Positions 8,141 to 14,577 of a stretch of DNA of 20,362 bases are shown piece by piece. The first letter of the stretch is position 1. Each line of letters starts with the position of its first letter. This DNA comes from Actinomycetes bacterium. GTDB lineage: Bacteria > Actinomycetota > Thermoleophilia > Solirubrobacterales > 70-9. The notes beneath the pieces were generated by a model that worked only from the letters and a program-made list of their open reading frames with translations, had not been told where the DNA came from and did not search any database. Location: assembly GCA_023436605.1 (NCBI GenBank), contig JAEZIQ010000006.1:1-20362 (forward strand), given 5' to 3'. A program made the translations under genes and the position numbers.

Positions 8141-8153
8141 TCCCGCAACTCCG

Positions 8154-8176
8154 ACCCCGGGCGAAACCTCCGGGGT
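8154..8176 (+). promoter_or_regulatory. Hairpin between the two secreted paralogues
   Basis: ACCCCGG (8154-8160) pairs with CCGGGGT (8170-8176) across a 9-base loop. The right arm overlaps the only G-rich stretch that could serve as ribosome binding site for the downstream gene. It may end the upstream message partially or mask translation of the second gene. The downstream bases are TTGATTG rather than a U-run. Confidence 0.4.
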
Positions 8177-8182
8177 TGATTG

Positions 8183-10042
8183 ATGTTCAATCAGGCAATG
8201 ACTCGCTTGCCGCTCGGTGCACATCTCCCGTTCCTCCTTTCCGCATTGGTCATCGTCGCGGCTCTCCTGCCAGCTTCGGCCGCGGCCAGCCTCGATGATC
8301 GTGACTCGGAGCCAGTGGTCCTGACCGGGTCCAAAGCACCGGCTCTGCTTGGCACGGAACCGGACAAGGTCGTCGCCTTCTCGTGGATCGATGGTCGTTG
8401 GCGGCAGGTTCCGGTCCAGGTCGATGAACGCAAGATGGTCGACTTCCGGATCGCCAGACAGTCGGGACGCGAGTTCCGGGCGATGGCCTACGCGGATCCG
8501 GACACCTGGGTCGAAGCCGATGGCGTTCCCCAGACCACGATCACCAATCCGCGGGGTAGTGGCGCACCGGTCCCCGGGACCACCGGGGATCCACTACTGG
8601 ACGAGGATGACGAGATCGCGCTAATGGCTTTCGACGCCGGTGGATCGGCGGCCGGAAAGAGTGTGCCGAAGGGGGTCGACGCCGCGAGCCGTACCCCGGT
8701 CCGGATCACCGATCCGCTCGATCCAGGTCGCTCGCAATTCATCTATCTCTTCCGGACCCTGACCGGGCAGGACCCTTCGGCCGGTTCCGACTACGTCACT
8801 TACGACCAGGTCTACTCGCCGGGTCTGGCCGGGGGTTACCGGACTGGCTACGACTTTGATGGCATCGCCAACGACGCCAAGGGTCCGCCGGCGAATCCCG
8901 AGAACTCGGTTGTGTCGACCGCTCGCTACGAGATCGGGATGCCCGCCCGCTGGATGGTCGACCGTCTGGTCATCGCGGCCGGTGAGGGCGAGACGGACAT
9001 CCTCGATGGCGACAAATCGACCGTTTCGGCGGCGACCTGTGGCCGAAACGAACTCACCTTCAGTCGCGGCGGCGGGGGTTTCCTCGCCAACATCGACGGC
9101 CCGGTCCGGGCGATCCGCTCCTTCATCGGCGCCAACAGCGGCACGTTCACCCAACGCGAGTACGTGTTCTACGAAGGCATGTGGGAGAGCCGCACCTTCC
9201 TTCGGGTCCACCCGGGAATCAACAGCTTCGTCAGCGCGATGGACCTCTCGGCGGATGCGATCGGCATGACCTACCGCAACTCGAACAACCCGGCCGGGGT
9301 CCTGGTTGACGGAGTCCAGGATTCCGTGATTCCTGGCGAGATCACCTGGGAGCAGTTCTCGGGCCCGCAAGGCTCGGTCACCAACGTCAGCCGGTTGGAC
9401 ACCGACGTCGCAGGCACCACCCAGACCTCCTACTACCAGGACATGGTCAGTCCCCCTTCGACCAGCTCGATGCTCTGTTCCGGCGACAACCACTCCTACG
9501 GTGCCGCCGGCCCGATGGTCAACACCCCGCAGAACAACTCCGACCCCACGATCGTCGATTCCTGGCCCAACCTGCCGCTGAGCAGTTTCTCTTCGCGGCG
9601 GCTGACCTGGTTCGACGGTCCCGAAGCCAACGCGGAACTCGGTGCGACCCGTTCCGAACAGACCGACAGCCCACTGGTCGTCGAGGTCGGTTCGCGGTTC
9701 GAGCCCGAACCGGTCGGACGACCAAAGCTCAGGGTGCTCGTCAGGGCCAAGACGGGTCCGCTTCGGCCCTCCTCGGCGCGGAAGTTCGCGGTCACGATCC
9801 GCAACTACGGTTCGGTTCCAGCGACCGGCGTCAGGGTCTGTGCGCTCCGTTCCCGGACGCTGCATCGGGCCGGTTGCAAGACGATCGAGTCGATCGGACC
9901 CGGCGAGTCGAAGACCCGTCGTTTCTCCCTGCGGGCGCGAAAGCGGGCAGCTTCCGGGAAGTTCCGGATCCGGTTCCGTGCCACCGCTCCCCGGATCAAA
10001 GCGGTGACGGGCGGGATCACGGTGAGAATCCGGCGCCGCTGA
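8183..10042 (+). CDS. Large secreted protein, longer paralogue of the preceding gene
   Basis: This protein has 619 residues from ATG at 8183; TTG at 8180 and ATG at 8198 are alternatives and all give the same signal peptide (hydrophobic LPFLLSALVIVAALLPASAA, cleavage near residue 36). The order of blocks follows the upstream paralogue: EPVVLTG, VAFSWIDGRWRQVPVQVDER, acidic LLDEDDEIALMAFDAG (138-153), FIYLFRTLTG, DILDGDKSTVSAATCG, FLANIDGPVRAIRS, FYEGMWESRT. It ends in a basic CARDB/Ig-like C-terminal domain (FAVTIRNYGSVPATGVRVC). It is about 75 residues longer, mainly through insertions before the acidic motif, around 210-240 (GYRTGYDFDGIANDAKGPP) and before the C-terminal domain (an N/P-rich stretch). 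It is probably extracellular or wall-associated; function unknown. Confidence 0.85.
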   Translation: MFNQAMTRLPLGAHLPFLLSALVIVAALLPASAAASLDDRDSEPVVLTGSKAPALLGTEPDKVVAFSWIDGRWRQVPVQVDERKMVDFRIARQSGREFRAMAYADPDTWVEADGVPQTTITNPRGSGAPVPGTTGDPLLDEDDEIALMAFDAGGSAAGKSVPKGVDAASRTPVRITDPLDPGRSQFIYLFRTLTGQDPSAGSDYVTYDQVYSPGLAGGYRTGYDFDGIANDAKGPPANPENSVVSTARYEIGMPARWMVDRLVIAAGEGETDILDGDKSTVSAATCGRNELTFSRGGGGFLANIDGPVRAIRSFIGANSGTFTQREYVFYEGMWESRTFLRVHPGINSFVSAMDLSADAIGMTYRNSNNPAGVLVDGVQDSVIPGEITWEQFSGPQGSVTNVSRLDTDVAGTTQTSYYQDMVSPPSTSSMLCSGDNHSYGAAGPMVNTPQNNSDPTIVDSWPNLPLSSFSSRRLTWFDGPEANAELGATRSEQTDSPLVVEVGSRFEPEPVGRPKLRVLVRAKTGPLRPSSARKFAVTIRNYGSVPATGVRVCALRSRTLHRAGCKTIESIGPGESKTRRFSLRARKRAASGKFRIRFRATAPRIKAVTGGITVRIRRR

Positions 10043-10074
10043 GCCTCCACCATCCCTGAGTTTTCGGGGAGTCG

Positions 10075-10103
10075 TCAACCGAACAGGGGTCCCGCCTCGT
10101 ACT
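10075..10103 (+). promoter_or_regulatory. Candidate ECF-sigma promoter, site A
   Basis: TCAACC (10075-10080) and CGTACT (10098-10103) are separated by 17 bases, a layout typical of ECF promoters. The same CAACC-N17-CGTA pattern occurs at 13259-13284 just before the oxidoreductase gene. Transcription would begin near 10110, some 30 bases before the GTG of the HtaA-like gene. Confidence 0.5.
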
Positions 10104-10106
10104 CCC

Positions 10107-10132
10107 GGTCGTAAGCAACCACGACCAGGAGG
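10107..10132 (+). promoter_or_regulatory. Leader hairpin abutting a strong Shine-Dalgarno sequence
   Basis: GGTCGT (10107-10112) and ACGACC (10121-10126) can form a 6-bp stem, followed directly by AGGAGG at 10127-10132. The Shine-Dalgarno sequence is 8 bases from GTG at 10141, which decides the start of the HtaA-like gene against the GTG at 10132 that overlaps it. Confidence 0.5.
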
Positions 10133-10140
10133 TGTTCAGC

Positions 10141-11214
10141 GTGATCTCTTCAACTTTTCCCGCGGTCCCGGCCCGGCGAATGCGTCTTGTCCCGGCCGCC
10201 ATCGCCCTACTAGTCATCGCCTGTCTGGGTGCATTCTCGGCCCATTCAGCCAAAGCCAACCCGATCGGTTCGGGTGAGACGTCCGTGAAGCTGCGGCCGT
10301 CCGTCGCGAAACTACTCAAGAAGAACGGAGTGGCGGTAACGCCGCTCAAGCCAGCCAAGGTGAAGAAGGGCGCGATTGCCTTCCCCGTGACCGGAGGAAA
10401 CCTCGACCCGGCTTCCGGGGCCGGGCAGATCCGGCATTCCGGTGGACTCAGGTTCAGTGCCGGTAACCGCAATCTCGTCGCTCGCGGATTCATCATCCGG
10501 ACCAAGGCCGGGCTGCTCAGCGGCAAGGTCAAAAACAAGAGGGTGAATCTCTTCCGGGTGGACCTGAAGAAGGCCAGGATCACGAGGCCCGGCCTCGACG
10601 TCATGGTCCGGGGCGCGACTCTCTCGCTCACCGGGACGTCTGCGTCGGCGCTCAACCAGACCTTTGGCGTGCGGCTCTTCAAGCCTGGCCTGGTGGTCGG
10701 CTCCGCGGTCGTCAAGGTCACGCCGTCGAAGGTGCGCCTCGCCTCGGCGGGAAGCACCGACCTCACCCTGGACCCCGGCACGGCGCAGGCCCTGACCGAC
10801 CTCGGCGTGTCGGCCGCTCCGATCGGTCCGGCTCAGGCCCTGCCTGGCGGTGAACTGTCCTTTCCGATCACCGGTGGGCTGGTCGACACCAGCACCTTCG
10901 CGGGTTCGATCCCCCATAGCGGCGGGATCTCGCTCACCGCGGGTTCGACCACGGTCGAGCTGACCAGGTTCAGGATCAACATCGATTCCGACCCGGACTT
11001 GACCGCCCTGGTTGGCGGGCAGAGGGTTTCGATCCTCTCGCTCGATCTCTCCGGCCTCGAAACGAAGGTCGCCGGCCGCAAGATCAGGCTGGCCAACGTT
11101 CGAGCCGATCTGACCAAGGCTGCCGCCGATGCGCTCAACGCCGCCTTCGGAGTCTCCGCATTCACCGAGGGGCTGACTCTCGGAACCGCGACGGCCAACG
11201 CGGTCGTTCGTTGA
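10141..11214 (+). CDS. Secreted protein with two HtaA-like repeats
   Basis: GTG at 10141 follows AGGAGG by 8 bases and gives 357 residues with a signal peptide (RRMRLVPAAIALLVIACLGA, cleavage near AKA at 37-39). The mature protein is two tandem repeats, about 48-192 and 206-354. Each runs: a leucine-rich opening with NGVAVTPL or LGVSAAPI, then F-P-[VI]-T-G-G, then a HSGG motif (His99 and His259, exactly 160 residues apart), then a beta-rich middle, then an ALNxxFG block and a closing phrase of the form G-L-x-x-G. The pattern recalls the HtaA domain of surface haem-binding proteins, but I see no conserved tyrosine, so haem binding is not claimed. It has no obvious anchor. It lies 40 bp before the fasciclin lipoprotein and is probably cotranscribed with it from site A. 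Confidence 0.8.
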   Translation: MISSTFPAVPARRMRLVPAAIALLVIACLGAFSAHSAKANPIGSGETSVKLRPSVAKLLKKNGVAVTPLKPAKVKKGAIAFPVTGGNLDPASGAGQIRHSGGLRFSAGNRNLVARGFIIRTKAGLLSGKVKNKRVNLFRVDLKKARITRPGLDVMVRGATLSLTGTSASALNQTFGVRLFKPGLVVGSAVVKVTPSKVRLASAGSTDLTLDPGTAQALTDLGVSAAPIGPAQALPGGELSFPITGGLVDTSTFAGSIPHSGGISLTAGSTTVELTRFRINIDSDPDLTALVGGQRVSILSLDLSGLETKVAGRKIRLANVRADLTKAAADALNAAFGVSAFTEGLTLGTATANAVVR

Positions 11215-11254
11215 GCCGGGTTACCCAGTCAAAAACAAGAAAAGGAGTGTCCAA

Positions 11255-11863
11255 ATGAAACTCAGGAAAACGATGATCCTCGCTCTCTGCGTGCCTGCCC
11301 TTGCCTTTGGCGTGGCGGCCTGCGGTGACGACGATGATTCCGGCAGCAACTCCACCACCAACACGGAGATGGAATCCACCACCTCGACGGATAACGGCTC
11401 GATGGGCGCAGATAACGGCTCGATCGGTTCGGATAACGGCTCGATGGGCTCGGAAGACATCGTGGCGGTCGCCCAGGGAAACGATGACCTCTCGACCCTG
11501 GTCAAGGCAGTGACTGCGGCCGACCTGGCATCGACACTCCAGGGCAAGGGTCCCTTCACCGTGTTCGCGCCTGACAACGAAGCGTTCGCCAAGTTGCCTC
11601 CGGCCGAGCTGAAGCGGCTCCTCAAGCCCGCCAACAAGGATGAGCTGGCCAACATCCTGACCTACCACGTCGTTTCCGGTGACGTGAAGGCGGGTGATCT
11701 CAAGGACGGCCAGATGATCAAGACCGTTCAGGGCGGCAAGCTGAAGGTCTCGATCGACGGGAACAAGGTGAAGATCGGTGATGCCACCGTGATCGTGCCC
11801 GACGTTCCCGCCTCGAACGGCACCGTGCACGTGATCGACACGGTGCTCGTCCCGTCCAACTAA
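11255..11863 (+). CDS. Fasciclin (FAS1) domain lipoprotein, MPT83-like
   Basis: This is a cell-surface lipoprotein with one FAS1 domain. The lipobox VAAC places the lipidated cysteine at residue 23, followed by GDDDD. A low-complexity Ser/Thr/Asn linker (25-66) contains three copies of DNGS[MI]G[AS]. The FAS1 domain spans about 67-202, with the H1 motif GPFTVFAPDNEAFAKL (99-114), YHVV (137-140) and the H2 motif GTVHVIDTVLVP (189-200). The ATG has AAGGAG (11242-11247) seven bases upstream. In M. tuberculosis the FAS1 proteins MPT70 and MPT83 are the best-known targets of SigK. Here the FAS1 gene lies directly before a SigK-like gene. Adhesion or surface signalling is the usual inferred role. 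Confidence 0.93.
   Translation: MKLRKTMILALCVPALAFGVAACGDDDDSGSNSTTNTEMESTTSTDNGSMGADNGSIGSDNGSMGSEDIVAVAQGNDDLSTLVKAVTAADLASTLQGKGPFTVFAPDNEAFAKLPPAELKRLLKPANKDELANILTYHVVSGDVKAGDLKDGQMIKTVQGGKLKVSIDGNKVKIGDATVIVPDVPASNGTVHVIDTVLVPSN
11390..11452 (+). repeat. Three 21-bp tandem repeats in the lipoprotein linker
   Basis: Units at 11390-11410, 11411-11431 and 11432-11452 each begin GATAACGGCTCGAT and encode DNGS[MI]G[AS]. The period is a multiple of three, so gain or loss of units changes only the linker length between lipid anchor and FAS1 domain. Confidence 0.85.
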
Positions 11864-11870
11864 GGCAGAC

Positions 11871-11911
11871 CGGGGGTGACGGCCGTGTACTCGCTGGCGC
11901 CGTCACCCCCG
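11871..11911 (+). terminator. Strong hairpin after the FAS1 gene, overlapping the sigma gene start
   Basis: CGGGGGTGACGGC (11871-11883) and GCCGTCACCCCCG (11899-11911) form a perfect 13-bp stem with a 15-base loop, followed by TTTGCGTTA. It begins eight bases after the FAS1 stop and looks like an intrinsic terminator or attenuator. The GTG at 11876, the longest possible start of the sigma factor, lies inside its left arm. Confidence 0.7.
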
Positions 11912-12505
11912 TTTGCGTTACCCGGCCCCGAGTTGATTGACTTGCAGCCAGCCTTGGCCCCGGCATCTGACCAGACCGATGAAGTCCTCGCGCGGCGATT
12001 GGCCGCGGGGGAAGAGAACGCTCTGAGCGAGGTCTACGACCGGTTCTCCAGGCCGGTGTTCGGCTTTCTGCTCCGTTACCTGGCTGACCGGGCGACTGCC
12101 GAAGACGTTCAGCAGACCGTCTTCACCGAGGTCTGGCAGAAGGCGGACAGTTTCGATCCGGGCCGGGGCTCACTGCTTGGCTGGATCATGGCGATCGCCC
12201 GCAGCCGGGCAATCGACCACACCCGCAAGCGGGTGCCCGAACCGCGGGATCCGGAAAAGACGGCCGATCTGATCGACCGTAACCCCAACCCGGGGGAGAT
12301 CGACCGCCTGATCGACGCTTTCCAGTTCTCGCAACTGGTTGAATCGCTCCCCGATGAAGAGGCCGAGTTGATCCGGTTCCGCTTTCAAAGCGAGCTGAGT
12401 CAACGCGAGATTTCGGAACAGACGGGAATTCCCCTGGGAACTGTCAAGTCGAGGATGGTGTCGGCACTGGGCCGGCTCCGTACTCTGATGGAGGCCGAAG
12501 CATGA
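11876..12505 (+). CDS. sigK: ECF RNA polymerase sigma factor, SigK-like
   Basis: This is a group 4 sigma factor that directs RNA polymerase to a small regulon. Region 2 spans about 46-118 (DVQQTVFTEVWQKADSFDP, then GWIMAIARSRAIDHTRKR). Region 4 spans about 150-205 (LVESLPDEEAELIRFRF, then the helix-turn-helix SQREISEQTGIPLGTVKSRM). The stop overlaps the anti-sigma start (ATGA), so the two are translationally coupled. The SigK assignment rests on the RskA-like partner, the FAS1 gene before it, and the oxidoreductase-DUF1365-methyltransferase genes after it, as around M. tuberculosis sigK. Start is uncertain: GTG 11876 lies in a hairpin; GTG 11885 or TTG at 11933, 11942 or 11954 are alternatives, all before region 2. 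It contains no cysteine. Confidence 0.88.
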   Translation: MTAVYSLAPSPPFALPGPELIDLQPALAPASDQTDEVLARRLAAGEENALSEVYDRFSRPVFGFLLRYLADRATAEDVQQTVFTEVWQKADSFDPGRGSLLGWIMAIARSRAIDHTRKRVPEPRDPEKTADLIDRNPNPGEIDRLIDAFQFSQLVESLPDEEAELIRFRFQSELSQREISEQTGIPLGTVKSRMVSALGRLRTLMEAEA

Positions 12506-13242
12506 GCATCGATCGGGAAATAGCGGTTTCCTACCTGCTCGACGAACTGGCGAGCGAGGACCGACAGGATTTCGAGGCCCGGATGGCCGTCGACGCCGAT
12601 CTGCGGGCGGTGGTCGAGGAGCTGAGGCCGGTGGTGCTCAAACTGGACGAGCTCCCGCCCGAGGTCTGGGAGCCGGTCGACCCACCGCCTCTGGATCTGG
12701 TCCGGGCCACCGCGACCAGGCCCGAAGTTCCACTGGCGCAGCGTGAGGAAGAGTTCGAAACTCAGCGCCGATCAAGGTCCCGCACCGGTTCGGTCTGGCT
12801 CCGGGTGGCGGGTTTCCTGGCCACCGGAGCTGCCCTGCTCCTGGTCGGTTTCCTGATCGGATCCGGAACCAAAGACGGTGACGATTCCCCGCCATCGGTC
12901 AATCCCGGACCGGCGATCGTCCTGGACCGGTACGGGGAAGGGCCCAACTCCGCGAAGGGCGAAGTCCGCATGGTTTCCAGTGAGGGCGACCAGATGAAGC
13001 TCGATGTGGCCGGCCTCAAACCGAACTCGGATAACGAGTTCTACGAACTGTGGCTGCTCGGCAAGGGCGGCGAGCTGGTTTCGCTCGGTTCCTTCCGGGT
13101 CGGTGACGAAGGGAACCGCACGGTCGAGCTCCCGCTGCCGGTCGACCCGGCCAACTTCGAGTACTTCGACGTCTCGATCGAGTCGGACCGGGACGGCCCG
13201 GATCATTCCGGCCGGTCCGTCCTCAGGGGCACGACTTACTGA
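12502..13242 (+). CDS. rskA: Anti-sigma factor, RskA-like
   Basis: This is a single-pass membrane protein expected to hold the sigma factor inactive at the membrane until it is cleaved. Residues 1-90 are the cytoplasmic sigma-binding part (IAVSYLLDELASEDRQDFE) and lack the HxxxCxxC zinc motif of ZAS-type anti-sigmas, as in RskA. One membrane segment lies at about 98-120 (VWLRVAGFLATGAALLLVGF). The extracytoplasmic part (about 135-246) matches the RskA C-terminal domain: FYELWLLGKGGELVSLGSFRV and the final FDVSIESDRDGPDHSGRSVL. Its ATG overlaps the sigma stop by four bases. In M. tuberculosis, RskA is removed by regulated intramembrane proteolysis; that is expected here but not shown. Confidence 0.9.
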   Translation: MSIDREIAVSYLLDELASEDRQDFEARMAVDADLRAVVEELRPVVLKLDELPPEVWEPVDPPPLDLVRATATRPEVPLAQREEEFETQRRSRSRTGSVWLRVAGFLATGAALLLVGFLIGSGTKDGDDSPPSVNPGPAIVLDRYGEGPNSAKGEVRMVSSEGDQMKLDVAGLKPNSDNEFYELWLLGKGGELVSLGSFRVGDEGNRTVELPLPVDPANFEYFDVSIESDRDGPDHSGRSVLRGTTY

Positions 13243-13256
13243 CAAAAGCCGGGCGC

Positions 13257-13286
13257 TGCAACCGGGCCGGGGTCTACCTGCGTATA
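13257..13286 (+). promoter_or_regulatory. Candidate ECF-sigma promoter, site B, giving a leaderless message
   Basis: TGCAACC (13257-13263) and CGTATA (13281-13286) are 17 bases apart, repeating the CAACC-N17-CGTA pattern of site A. Transcription would start around 13293-13294, on the ATG of the oxidoreductase itself (13294), which indeed has no Shine-Dalgarno sequence. A 12-bp palindrome ATACCCGGGTAT (13284-13295) overlaps the -10 element and start codon. Confidence 0.55.
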
Positions 13287-13293
13287 CCCGGGT

Positions 13294-14577
13294 ATGAAGA
13301 TCGCAGTCGTCGGTTCAGGCATCGCCGGACTATCCGCCGTCCACCACCTCGTTCCGCATCACGTTTCCGGTCGGATCGAACTGACCCTCTTCGAGGCCGA
13401 CGACAGAACCGGCGGCCATGCGAACACGGTCGAAGTGGAATCCGAACTTGGAACCGAGCACATCGACACCGGGTTCATCGTCTTCAACCGGCGGAACTAC
13501 CCGGTCTTCGGATCGATGCTGGAGGAGATGGAGATCCCCAGTCGACCCTCGGAAATGAGCTTCTCGGTCAGCGACGGCGATGGGTTCGAGTACAGCGGTC
13601 GTAACCTCTCGGGACTCTTCGCGGACCGCCGCAACCTGGTTCGTCCCCGCTTTCTGCGCATGCTGGCCGAAGTTCCGATGCTGCAGCGGAGACTGCGTCG
13701 CCTGGTCGAATCCGATGACGAAGTGACCCTCGAGGAGTTCGTGGCCAGGGAAGGCTTCTCGGGCGAGTTGCAGGAGAAAGTCCTGAAGCCGATGGTCGCC
13801 TCGGTCTGGTCCGCCGACGAGGACGGCATGAGCCTTTTCCCGGCCCGTTTCCTCGCCCGCTTTCTCGACAACCATGGCTTGCTGAGCCTGGCCGGCCGTC
13901 CCCGGTGGCGAACCATCGAAGGCGGCTCGAGGCGCTACGTGGACCGGTTGCTCGACCCGGTGGCGGACCGGATCCGGATCGGAGCCCCGATCGCTTCGGT
14001 GAACCGGGATCCGGAGGGAGTGGTCGTGACGCCCTCCGGCTGCCCCGGCGAACGATTCGACCAGGTGATCCTGGCAACTCATGCCCCCGACTCGCTCGGG
14101 ATGCTGACCGACGCCGACCCGGACGAGCGACGCTTCCTCTCGGCCTTCCCCTACCGCGAGAATGAGGCGATCCTCCACACCGACTCCGCTGTGATGCCCG
14201 CCCGGCGGTCAGCCTGGGCGAGCTGGAACTACAGGCTGGGCCAAAGCAGTCAGGGGTTGACCGCGCTCACCTATGACATGAACCGGCTCCAGGCTCTGGA
14301 GTGCGAGCGCCGGTTTTTCGTATCGCTGAACATGACCGACCTGATCGATCCCGATCGGATCCTCGGCAGCTTCACTTACGAGCATCCGGTTTTCACCCCC
14401 GATGGGGTCAGGGCACAGCCGGAGTGGAACCTGGTCAGCGGCCGCGGCGGAGTTCACTTCGCGGGGGCCTGGCTTCGCAACGGCTTCCACGAAGACGGCG
14501 CGGTGACCGGTAAACGGGCGGCCGAAGCGGTACTCGCTGCTGAGGTGTCCGATCCCGGGCTGGCGGTGGCGGCATGA
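13294..14577 (+). CDS. FAD-dependent amine-oxidase-type oxidoreductase (COG2907-like)
   Basis: This is a cytoplasmic flavoprotein. The Rossmann dinucleotide motif GSGIAG is at residues 7-12, followed by the acidic ribose-binding end of strand 2 (LTLFEADDRTGGHANTV), typical of NAD(P)-binding/amine oxidase-like proteins. The C-terminal FAD motif is visible as GRGGVHFAGAWLRNGFHEDGA near residue 390. This family regularly sits next to DUF1365 and a CFA-type methyltransferase, as in M. tuberculosis Rv0449c-Rv0447c and in the Rhodobacter furan-fatty-acid genes, so a fatty-acyl chain is the likely substrate (desaturation or oxidation of the methylated chain). The stop overlaps the DUF1365 start (ATGA), showing coupling. 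The exact reaction is inferred. Confidence 0.9.
   Translation: MKIAVVGSGIAGLSAVHHLVPHHVSGRIELTLFEADDRTGGHANTVEVESELGTEHIDTGFIVFNRRNYPVFGSMLEEMEIPSRPSEMSFSVSDGDGFEYSGRNLSGLFADRRNLVRPRFLRMLAEVPMLQRRLRRLVESDDEVTLEEFVAREGFSGELQEKVLKPMVASVWSADEDGMSLFPARFLARFLDNHGLLSLAGRPRWRTIEGGSRRYVDRLLDPVADRIRIGAPIASVNRDPEGVVVTPSGCPGERFDQVILATHAPDSLGMLTDADPDERRFLSAFPYRENEAILHTDSAVMPARRSAWASWNYRLGQSSQGLTALTYDMNRLQALECERRFFVSLNMTDLIDPDRILGSFTYEHPVFTPDGVRAQPEWNLVSGRGGVHFAGAWLRNGFHEDGAVTGKRAAEAVLAAEVSDPGLAVAA

Noticed and set aside
8621..10078. A 485-residue open frame on the minus strand, antisense to the second secreted paralogue
   Set aside because: It is rich in Arg, Gly and Asp with no domain, and the plus-strand frame has a signal peptide and a paralogue. 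The long frame is a side effect of GC-rich codon use.
10050..10084. CCATCC and CCGAAC upstream of the HtaA-like gene, resembling mycobacterial SigK promoter boxes
   Set aside because: They are 23 bases apart, too far for a usual ECF promoter, and are not repeated before the oxidoreductase gene.
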